From: Actinomycetota bacterium
GTDB lineage: Bacteria; Actinomycetota; Actinomycetes; S36-B12
DNA: 5,276 bases
Assembly (NCBI GenBank): GCA_027729865.1
Contig: JAQCBM010000154.1
Location: 1-5,276, forward strand
Direction: 5' to 3'
Shown: positions 1 through 5,256 of the stretch, one piece after another
Numbering within the stretch: position 1 is the stretch's first letter
Layout of the letters: the number at the start of each line of letters is the position of its first letter
Position numbers and translations under genes: made by a program
The notes under the pieces: generated by a model
What the model was told of the DNA's origin: nothing
Seen by the model: only the letters and a program-made list of their open reading frames with translations
Database searches by the model: none

Positions 1-47
1 GTCAGTTGTGGCCCGGCCACGCCGAATGCGTGGCGCCCACAACTGAC
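1..47. terminator. Long imperfect hairpin, probable terminator 3' of the zinc-ribbon gene
   Basis: An outer 11-bp perfect inverted repeat (GTCAGTTGTGG at 1-11 against CCACAACTGAC at 37-47) encloses an inner 7-bp perfect repeat (GCCACGC at 16-22 against GCGTGGC at 28-34) with a 5-base loop. It lies 37 bases beyond the stop codon of the minus-strand gene at 85-357, the right place for a rho-independent terminator. Any U tract for the minus-strand transcript would fall left of base 1 and cannot be seen. The near symmetry means it could also serve a convergent gene entering from the left. A protein-binding palindrome is the alternative. Confidence 0.55.
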
Positions 48-84
48 GCCGCATCGGGGAAGGGTGGGAGGGGTAGGTGAGCTG

Positions 85-357
85 CTAGACGCCGCCGTCG
101 CCAGGGGACTCCTGGCTGGGGCCGCCGAACTCCGGGCGCGGCACGATCTCGATGTGGTCGGTGGCCGAGCACCAGCGGCAGCGGATCGTCTCGACGTCCT
201 CAGCGAGAACGGTCGTCTCATCTATCTCGACGTCACCCGCCAGCGTGGCATGCCAGAACTCACTGGATCGGATCGTTCGAACCACATCGAAGCGGGTGAG
301 GTTGCCGCAGTGGCCGCAACGCAGACGTGAGGCCTCGTCGGGTAGCGCAGGGGTCAT
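85..357 (-). CDS. Small zinc-ribbon protein of unknown function
   Basis: A 90-residue soluble protein. Two CxxC knuckles are visible, C14-G-H-C17 and C60-R-W-C63, separated by 42 residues that include a conserved-looking stretch around F34-W35-H36 and the acidic segment E44-E56. Four cysteines in this arrangement indicate one structural zinc ribbon. The first knuckle runs into GNLTRFDV and the second is preceded by VETIRC. I recognise this style from short, uncharacterised actinobacterial proteins, but no function is known to me. The C-terminal 20 residues are Pro/Gly rich and probably disordered. The ATG at 357 is the only sensible start, being 13 residues before the first knuckle. There is no good Shine-Dalgarno, but TAGGTT lies six bases upstream, which suits a leaderless mRNA. 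It is divergent from the fusion nuclease. Possible roles such as RNA or protein binding would be guesses. Confidence 0.82.
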   Translation of the reverse strand: MTPALPDEASRLRCGHCGNLTRFDVVRTIRSSEFWHATLAGDVEIDETTVLAEDVETIRCRWCSATDHIEIVPRPEFGGPSQESPGDGGV

Positions 358-423
358 GTCGCGAACCTACCGCCAGCGCGGAGCGCACCCGATCGTCATA
401 CCCCCGGCCTAGCCTCCACCACG
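358..423. promoter_or_regulatory. Divergent promoter gap with -10-like hexamers on both strands
   Basis: This 66-base gap separates the start codons of two divergent genes. On the minus strand TAGGTT (complement of 364-369) stands exactly six bases before the ATG at 357. On the plus strand TAGCCT (410-415) stands eight bases before the ATG at 424. Both fit the actinobacterial -10 consensus TANNNT, at a spacing that would put the transcription start on or very near the start codon. Neither gene has a Shine-Dalgarno sequence here, and I see no convincing -35 element. The promoter assignment is an inference from position and motif only. Confidence 0.45.
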
Positions 424-2199
424 ATGACTTCGCCCTTCACCGATCAGCTCTCGCTGACCGATCTGGCCGCCGAGGAGCACCTCGTCGACCTCACCTTCGT
501 CGTGGTGGATCTGGAAACCACCGGAGGCCCTGCTACCTCTGCGGGAATCACCGAAATCGGCGCGGTCAAGATTCGCGGTGGTGAAGTGATGGGCGAGTTC
601 GCCACGCTGGTGCAGCCCGACTCACCTATTCCCGCACACATCCAGGCTCTCACGGGTATCACCAACGCGATGGTTCGAGATGCACCATCGGTGGCAGGCG
701 CCGTCGCCGCATTCGGTGAGTTCGCCGGGGATGCGGTGCTCGTGGCGCACAACGCCCCGTACGACCTCGGCTTCCTAAAGGGAGCCTGCGCGCGCTACGA
801 CCTCACGTGGTTTCCCGGACGATCACTCGACACGGCTCGACTTGCCCGCGTCGCTTTGCACCGCGGAGAAGTTCGTAACTGCAAGTTGTCGACCTTGGCA
901 GCGCACTTCCACTCGCCCGTAGTGCCCGAACATCGAGCGTTGGCGGATGCACGAGCAACAACCCACGTGCTGCACTGCCTATTCGAGCGCATCGGATCGA
1001 TGGGAGTACGCACATGGCCGGATCTGCGAGCCTTCGTGTCTCGCGTCTCACATGAACAGCGCGCCAAGCGCCACTTGGCCGATGGCCTGACCACCGGTCC
1101 GGGGGTCTACACGTTCGTTGATCAACAGGGGGCGGCGCTGTACATCGGCACCTCAAGGAACGTTCGTAATCGAGTTCGCACGTATTTCACGGCAGCAGAA
1201 AGCCGCGCCCGAATGGCCGAGATGGTCTCGATCGCCGCGAAAGTCGAGGTCATCCCGTGCTCCACGAGTCTGGAAGCTCACGTGCGCGAAGTGCGCGCAA
1301 TCTCCGCACTTCAACCGCGTTACAACCGTCGTTCTCGCCGTGCCGACACCACATGGTGGTTGCGCCTCAGCATCGAACCGGCTCCCCGACTCGTGACCGT
1401 TCGAGTCACCGGAGATGAAATACCGGTTGACGCATGGGGCCCCTTCGCTTCACGTGGAGCAGCGCGAGATGCCGCACAGACCATCGCTGATGCAACGGGG
1501 CTGCGCAGCTGCACCGGCACACTTCCGGCTGCCGCCAAGCATCAGACACCTCAGTGCCTTCGCGGACACTTGGGACAGTGCCCTGCGCCGTGCATGCGCG
1601 ACCACGACGCTGCTGCGTATGAAGATGCGGTTGAGCAAACGCGGCGAATCTTGCACGGCGATATTGGCGTGGTCGTCGACAAAGCCCACGACCGTATGAA
1701 ACAGCTCGCTCAGCGAGAGCGATTCGAGGAGGCAGCGGAGTTCCGTGATCGAATGACCAACGTGTGCTCTGCTAGCGAGCGACACCATCGCATCTCGACT
1801 CTCATCCGAGCAGGCCGCATCGTGGCCGCACAATCCGACGGAGCAGGAGGATGGGATATCCATGTGATTACCCGCGGACGACTCGTCGCCGCCACGCACG
1901 CTTCTCCCACAGCAGATCCACGCGCGTCCGTGCGTGCCGCGATCGACACAGCAGAGGAGCACAAAGAAGGCGACGGGCTGCTCGCCGAGGCCACCTTGCT
2001 CGCTAACTGGTTGGAACAACCCGGGGTGCGATTGATCAGCGTGGATAGGCCGCTGGCGTGGCCAATTTCGGTGAGTTCTTCTCTCGTCTGTGCCGTTCGA
2101 GCACCACGATCAAGCGATCGGGAAGTCCGCAGTTCTTACACCGGCGCACCTGTCGGACCGGCACCCGGAGTGAAGTCGGTGAGCCGCATCGCACGCTAG
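424..2199 (+). CDS. DEDDh 3'-5' exonuclease fused to UvrC-like GIY-YIG nuclease
   Basis: A 591-residue cytoplasmic nuclease. Residues about 24-190 form a DnaQ/epsilon-type DEDDh exonuclease: motif I is D29-L-E31, motif II is H109-NAPY-D114, and motif III is H170-RALA-D175. Residues about 222-302 form a GIY-YIG domain: G227-V-Y229, Y240-I-G242, the following R250, and the probable catalytic E289 in the LEAHVREVRAI segment. Four cysteines follow (C363, C378, C386, C390). The last three have the same 8- and 4-residue spacing as the [4Fe-4S] cysteines of E. coli UvrC. A UVR-type helical motif lies at about 425-444. The UvrC C-terminal RNase H-like nuclease and helix-hairpin-helix domains are absent. 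Actinobacteria carry this fusion widely (M. tuberculosis Rv2191 is the positional counterpart). A role in DNA repair or 3'-end processing is likely, but its substrate is not established by the sequence. All catalytic residues appear intact. No Shine-Dalgarno precedes the ATG. Confidence 0.93.
   Translation: MTSPFTDQLSLTDLAAEEHLVDLTFVVVDLETTGGPATSAGITEIGAVKIRGGEVMGEFATLVQPDSPIPAHIQALTGITNAMVRDAPSVAGAVAAFGEFAGDAVLVAHNAPYDLGFLKGACARYDLTWFPGRSLDTARLARVALHRGEVRNCKLSTLAAHFHSPVVPEHRALADARATTHVLHCLFERIGSMGVRTWPDLRAFVSRVSHEQRAKRHLADGLTTGPGVYTFVDQQGAALYIGTSRNVRNRVRTYFTAAESRARMAEMVSIAAKVEVIPCSTSLEAHVREVRAISALQPRYNRRSRRADTTWWLRLSIEPAPRLVTVRVTGDEIPVDAWGPFASRGAARDAAQTIADATGLRSCTGTLPAAAKHQTPQCLRGHLGQCPAPCMRDHDAAAYEDAVEQTRRILHGDIGVVVDKAHDRMKQLAQRERFEEAAEFRDRMTNVCSASERHHRISTLIRAGRIVAAQSDGAGGWDIHVITRGRLVAATHASPTADPRASVRAAIDTAEEHKEGDGLLAEATLLANWLEQPGVRLISVDRPLAWPISVSSSLVCAVRAPRSSDREVRSSYTGAPVGPAPGVKSVSRIAR
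2196..2199. other. Shared CTAG: tail-to-tail stop codons of the fusion nuclease and trpD
   Basis: The palindromic tetramer CTAG supplies TAG (2197-2199) to the plus-strand nuclease gene and TAG (complement of 2196-2198) to trpD. The convergent genes therefore overlap by four bases with no intergenic space, so each gene's terminator must lie inside the other gene's coding sequence. Confidence 0.95.
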
Positions 2200-3269
2200 G
2201 TGCTAGCTGCAATCCATTTCTCCAGCAGCGCCCATGCCGCCCCTGAATCAAGTGCCTGCCGCGCGCGCGGCAGGTTTGCTTCGATGCGGTCGGACACATC
2301 TACTCCTGGCAATTGACTGACCGCCGCATCAAAGGCGGTTAGCGCAGCAGCGGCATTCACCACCACCGCATCGCGAATAGCGCGAACCTTCGCTAACTCA
2401 ACGTCACTCGCATTTCCCGGGGTCAACGCTGCGGTCAGCAATTCGACATTGCGTTCAGGTGTCGCGCCCTCGAGTAGTTGCGGGTCAACGAAATCAATAC
2501 CCCACCGGCGGGGATCAAGTTCACCTTCCACCAGTTCGGACCCGGTTGCGTCCCACACCCGCGTGGTGGCGCAAATCGAGATTTCGTCTAGGCCATCGTC
2601 GCCCCGCACCACCAAGGCGCGCGTACCGCGATCGAGCAGTACCTGAGCCATCACCGGCGCCGACTCCAACCGAGCGCACCCTGCAAGCATCGCCTCCGGG
2701 CGGGCTGGGTTGGCGAGAGGTCCGACAATATTGAAGACCGTCGGGACTCCGAGCTCTCGACGCGTAGGACCTGCAAACCGCAGCGCCGGGTGGAACAGCG
2801 GTGCGAAACAAAAGGCGATTCCAATGCTGGATGCACAGTTAGCCACCTCTAATCCGTCCATGTCGATAGAGACACCCAGCGCCTCAAGTGCATCCGCGGA
2901 CCCTGTGGCACTCGATGCGGCGCGGTTTCCATGCTTGATTACCGGAGCACCAGCCGCAGCAACAACGAGCGCAGCCATGGTGGAGATGTTCACAGAGTTT
3001 GAACCATCGCCCCCTGTGCCAACCACGTCCACCACCACTGGTGGTCGGGCAGCACGGTCCACCAACACGCCATGCTTCATCAATGACTCAACCAACGCGC
3101 CCACCTGCGCTGGTGTTTCCCCACGAACGCGCAACGCTGTGATGAAGGCAGCTACCTGGGCTGGGGTCGCCTGATCCTCCAAGATTCGGTCGACGGCCCA
3201 GGCGACGTCCTCTGGCTCGGCACCACTCATCGCAGAACCGAGGACCGATGGCCACGTGCGTTCGCTCAT
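2196..3269 (-). CDS. trpD: Anthranilate phosphoribosyltransferase
   Basis: TrpD (EC 2.4.2.18) joins anthranilate to phosphoribosyl pyrophosphate (PRPP), giving N-(5'-phosphoribosyl)anthranilate in tryptophan synthesis. The 357 residues match the usual 330-370. The N-terminal helical domain covers about 1-75. The PRPP loop G84-TGGD-G89 is followed by N91, N94 and S96. The K112-HGNRAASS segment and G123-SAD-A127-LEALG are family signatures. R171 in RRELG is the likely anthranilate-contacting arginine, and FNIVGPLANPA (179-189) is the second signature. D228-E229 is the metal-binding pair. No key residue is missing. The ATG at 3269 gives an N-terminus typical of actinobacterial TrpD. There is no Shine-Dalgarno in the nine bases after the upstream gene's stop, so translation is probably coupled to it. 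No other trp genes are adjacent and no trp leader or attenuator is visible. The 3' end overlaps the opposing gene by four bases and also encodes a palindrome that may terminate it. Confidence 0.97.
   Translation of the reverse strand: MSERTWPSVLGSAMSGAEPEDVAWAVDRILEDQATPAQVAAFITALRVRGETPAQVGALVESLMKHGVLVDRAARPPVVVDVVGTGGDGSNSVNISTMAALVVAAAGAPVIKHGNRAASSATGSADALEALGVSIDMDGLEVANCASSIGIAFCFAPLFHPALRFAGPTRRELGVPTVFNIVGPLANPARPEAMLAGCARLESAPVMAQVLLDRGTRALVVRGDDGLDEISICATTRVWDATGSELVEGELDPRRWGIDFVDPQLLEGATPERNVELLTAALTPGNASDVELAKVRAIRDAVVVNAAAALTAFDAAVSQLPGVDVSDRIEANLPRARQALDSGAAWALLEKWIAAST
2255..2282 (+). terminator. Probable intrinsic terminator of the nuclease gene, inside trpD
   Basis: Bases 2255-2274 form a perfect 20-bp palindrome (CCTGCCGCGC followed by its reverse complement GCGCGGCAGG). 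As plus-strand RNA it folds to an 8-bp, all-GC stem with a GCGC loop and is followed at once by TTTGCTTC. It starts 56 bases after the nuclease gene stop at 2199. A GC stem plus a short U-rich tail on the correct strand fits a rho-independent terminator. The same bases encode the L-P-R-A-R-Q-A stretch near the TrpD C-terminus, so the signal is constrained by coding. The U tract is short, and a chance GC-rich codon run cannot be excluded. Confidence 0.55.
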
Positions 3270-3278
3270 GGAGAGCAG

Positions 3279-3701
3279 CTAACGGGAAATCGCCGCCCGC
3301 CGGCGCAGCAAGGCGGCAGCTGCCTTGGCCAAGGCGACGGGCTCGAGCGGGTGGGGGACCACGGCGTCGGCCCGAGACCACGTGGCTAACCACGCATCTT
3401 GTGGTCGGCCGATGAGGACGAGAATGGGCGGGCACCCAAAGATTTCATCTTTCAACTGCCGAGCGATACCCATACCGCCGGCCGGGGCAGCCTCTCCATC
3501 GAGGATGAGTAGATCGAACTTTCGGGTAACCACACCGACAATGCCCATGGGTTCAGTGGCGCACTCGGTGTACTCGATCGCCGGCAGGTCGATATCCGGA
3601 CGCGTCCCCAGGCTGGCTAGGACCTGACGGCGGACGTTTCGATCATCGCTGTACACCAAGACCCGAAGCGGATCTGGAGAGGTGACGGACTCCTCGCTCA
3701 C
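3279..3701 (-). CDS. Stand-alone receiver-like protein, degenerate phosphorylation site
   Basis: A 140-residue protein folding as a single response-regulator receiver (CheY-like) domain, residues about 12-133, with no DNA-binding or enzymatic output domain. Seen in sequence: the strand-1 acidic pair D19-D20 in VLVYSDD, the putative phosphoacceptor D68 in LLILDGE, and the loop G75-G-M-G-I-A with following QLKDEI. Two conserved switch residues are missing: the strand-4 Thr/Ser position reads LIGRP (I97-G98), and the strand-5 Lys-Pro reads H117-P118 in VVPHPLEP. Phosphorelay signalling is therefore doubtful, and a protein-interaction role is an equal possibility. I recall similar single-domain proteins next to trpD in other actinobacteria, with AGGMGIARQLKDE and GRPQDAWLATWSRA segments, but their function is unknown to me. 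The start is GTG, with TAGGGT six bases upstream. The gene is nine bases from trpD and probably co-transcribed with it. No sensor kinase is present in the window. Confidence 0.88.
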   Translation of the reverse strand: MSEESVTSPDPLRVLVYSDDRNVRRQVLASLGTRPDIDLPAIEYTECATEPMGIVGVVTRKFDLLILDGEAAPAGGMGIARQLKDEIFGCPPILVLIGRPQDAWLATWSRADAVVPHPLEPVALAKAAAALLRRRAAISR

Positions 3702-3810
3702 GCCCTCACCCTATTGCCTCTGCCTGCTGGCTCGAAAATGTGGCGAACATCGCCGACAAATCTGGCAGGCCCGGCAAACTTCCCTCAGGAAGCCATGACA
3801 GTATTTGGTC
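3702..3810. promoter_or_regulatory. Divergent promoter gap between receiver-trpD and ctaE-qcr operons
   Basis: The 109 bases separate two outward-facing transcription units and should hold both promoters. On the minus strand TAGGGT (complement of 3708-3713) is six bases from the GTG at 3701. On the plus strand the weaker CAGTAT (3799-3804) is six bases from the GTG at 3811. An AGGAAG (3787-3792) resembles a Shine-Dalgarno but is 18 bases from that GTG, or 12 from the alternative TTG at 3805. A small inverted repeat, CTTCC/GGAAG (3779-3783/3788-3792), overlaps it. No clear -35 elements or operator were found. Confidence 0.4.
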
Positions 3811-4416
3811 GTGGCGAACACGACCTCCATCCCCGCGGCTTACGCTCACGCTCCCGCCAACCGTCCCAACATGGTGTCGATCGGCACCATCGTGTGGTTG
3901 TCGAGCGAGCTCATGTTCTTTGCGGCGCTGTTCGCGATGTACTTCACGATGCGGGCCGTCAACCCTGAGGTGTGGGCCGCTGACACCGAGTTGCTCGCCA
4001 TTCCCTTTGCCAGCATCAACACCACGATCCTGGTCCTGTCCAGTGTGACCTGTCAGCTCGGTGTGTTCGCGGCTGAACGCGGAGACGTCAAGGGGCTACG
4101 GCGCTGGTTCATCATCACCTTCTTGATGGGCGCGTTCTTCATCGGCGGCCAGGTGTTCGAATACGCCGAGCTCGTCCACAAGGGCTTGAGCTTGTCTTCG
4201 AGCGCCTACGGTTCGGCGTTCTTTCTGACCACCGGCTTCCACGGCCTCCACGTGACCGGCGGCCTAATCGCCTTCCTTTTCGTTCTCGCAACCACCTATG
4301 TCACCAAGCGCTTCACCCACGATCAGGCAACCCGAGCGATCGTCGTGTCGTACTACTGGCACTTCGTGGACGTTGTCTGGATCGCCCTGTTCTTCATGAT
4401 TTACATTCTCAAGTAG
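3811..4416 (+). CDS. ctaE: Cytochrome c oxidase (aa3) subunit III
   Basis: Subunit III of the haem-copper oxidase, an integral membrane protein that stabilises the catalytic core and is linked to proton uptake. From GTG 3811 it has 201 residues. Five hydrophobic helices are visible at about 22-46, 67-88, 99-120, 132-162 and 176-200, the short five-helix form usual in actinobacteria. Recognisable signatures are NRPNMVSIGTIVWLSSE (E33 is the conserved helix glutamate), QLGVFAAERGD, the GQVFEY glutamate E117, FHGLH (H144, H147) in helix 4, and YYWHFVDVVW (H184, D187) in helix 5. An in-frame TGA at 3796 limits the start to TTG 3805 or GTG 3811. I prefer GTG because the TTG would leave an odd M-V-V start and a -10-like hexamer fits leaderless GTG use. 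It heads the operon with qcrC 54 bases downstream and no terminator between them, consistent with the bcc-aa3 supercomplex. Confidence 0.96.
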   Translation: MANTTSIPAAYAHAPANRPNMVSIGTIVWLSSELMFFAALFAMYFTMRAVNPEVWAADTELLAIPFASINTTILVLSSVTCQLGVFAAERGDVKGLRRWFIITFLMGAFFIGGQVFEYAELVHKGLSLSSSAYGSAFFLTTGFHGLHVTGGLIAFLFVLATTYVTKRFTHDQATRAIVVSYYWHFVDVVWIALFFMIYILK

Positions 4417-4452
4417 GCCCGCACACACAAAGGCACGAACCGACACCTGCAA

Positions 4453-4460
4453 AGGGAAGG
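4453..4460 (+). promoter_or_regulatory. Strong ribosome binding site for qcrC
   Basis: AGGGAAGG lies ten bases before the GTG at 4471. It is the clearest Shine-Dalgarno in the window and fixes the qcrC start. It contrasts with the promoter-proximal genes, which have none, as expected for an internal gene of a polycistronic message. Confidence 0.75.
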
Positions 4461-4470
4461 CATCGAAACC

Positions 4471-5256
4471 GTGAAGTTCCTGGCTCATCGCCGACGCAAG
4501 CCCTGGGTTGCCACCGCTCTGCTGGCAATGGCCCTGCTCGTGGTCGGTGGCGGCTATGCCGCAGTCAGTTCCACTGCTCCCGCTGAAGCAGCCATGGGAT
4601 CGCAAACCCAGGTCGAAGAGGGCAAGCGCCTGTTCTTGGAGGGTTGCTCCTCCTGTCACGGCCTGGAGGCCCAGGGGACGATGAACGGTCCGTCCTTGAT
4701 TGGCGTCGGCGCGGCGTCGGTTCACTTCCAGGTCGCGACCGGACGCATGCCCATGGCAGCCCCCGGAGCTCAAGCGCCGGCGAAAGAAGTTATCTACACC
4801 GACGAAGAGACCGCTGCTATGTCGGCTTGGGTCGCCTCGCTGGCACCCGGCCCGGCAATCCCCACCGCCGAACAGCTCGACTTCTCCGACGCGGACGTCG
4901 CCGAAGGTGGCGTGCTATTCCGGATCAACTGCGCGCAGTGCCACCAGGCTGCTGGCGGCGGCGGCGCTCTGACCAACGGGAAGTACGCGCCCAGCTTGAT
5001 GAATGCCACTCCGCAGGAGATTTACGAGGCGATGCTGACCGGTCCGCAGAACATGCCGATCTTCTCCGACGAGACCCTGCCAGTTGAAGAGAAGCAGCAA
5101 ATCCTCGCTTACATCGATGCCCTGCAGCAGGCGCCGAGCCCGGGTGGTTTGTCGCTCGGGCGGCTCGGCCCCGTCGTTGAGGGTCTCTTCATGTGGACCG
5201 CCGTTTTCGCCGCGCTGATCGCCGCTGCCGTCTGGATCGGAATCAAGGCACGATGA
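4471..5256 (+). CDS. qcrC: Dihaem cytochrome c subunit of the bcc (bc1-type) complex
   Basis: QcrC passes electrons from the Rieske/cytochrome bc1 centre to the aa3 oxidase, standing in for soluble cytochrome c. The 261 residues show a basic start (K2-K10), a first membrane helix at about 12-32, two extracytoplasmic cytochrome c domains (about 45-125 and 140-220) and a C-terminal anchor helix at about 239-258 followed by K259-A-R. Haem sites are C59-S-S-C62-H63 and C154-A-Q-C157-H158. The likely sixth ligands are methionines in GRMPM (M93 or M95) and NMPIF (M195). GPSLIGVG and APSLMNAT follow the first and second haem sites as usual. Length and layout match actinobacterial QcrC. The N-terminal helix probably directs Sec export and stays as an anchor. 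It starts at GTG with a strong ribosome binding site. Its stop overlaps the next start (ATGA), so qcrA is translationally coupled. Confidence 0.97.
   Translation: MKFLAHRRRKPWVATALLAMALLVVGGGYAAVSSTAPAEAAMGSQTQVEEGKRLFLEGCSSCHGLEAQGTMNGPSLIGVGAASVHFQVATGRMPMAAPGAQAPAKEVIYTDEETAAMSAWVASLAPGPAIPTAEQLDFSDADVAEGGVLFRINCAQCHQAAGGGGALTNGKYAPSLMNATPQEIYEAMLTGPQNMPIFSDETLPVEEKQQILAYIDALQQAPSPGGLSLGRLGPVVEGLFMWTAVFAALIAAAVWIGIKAR

Noticed and set aside
64..330. Plus-strand 88-residue open frame opposite the zinc-ribbon gene
   Set aside because: The minus strand has paired CxxC knuckles that indicate the real protein, while this frame is an Ala/Arg-rich shadow.
1705..1717. 13-bp palindrome CTCGCT-C-AGCGAG inside the fusion nuclease
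   Set aside because: It lies in the coding sequence of the UVR-type helix, with only a one-base centre and no T tract. It is best explained by codon choice.
1450..2019. Minus-strand 189-residue open frame opposite the fusion nuclease
   Set aside because: It lies wholly antisense to a gene with clear UvrC-type motifs. Its translation is Cys/Arg/Ser rich with no recognisable domain, as expected for a shadow frame in GC-rich DNA.
2710..3174. Plus-strand 154-residue open frame opposite trpD
   Set aside because: It is antisense to the signature-bearing part of TrpD. Its composition is Thr/Ala/Ser/Pro low complexity with no domain, no ribosome binding site and no promoter.
3714..3968. Small plus-strand frame covering the ctaE upstream gap
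   Set aside because: It runs into ctaE in another frame with an Arg/His-rich translation and no domain. The ATG at 3795 likewise lies out of the ctaE frame.
4417..4470. Possible terminator or separate promoter between ctaE and qcrC
   Set aside because: No stem-loop or -10-like hexamer was found in these 54 bases, only the qcrC ribosome binding site, so a single operon is the simpler reading.
4264..4773. Minus-strand 169-residue open frame across the ctaE-qcrC junction
   Set aside because: It spans two well-supported genes in antisense, and its His/Gly/Gln-rich translation shows no known motif.
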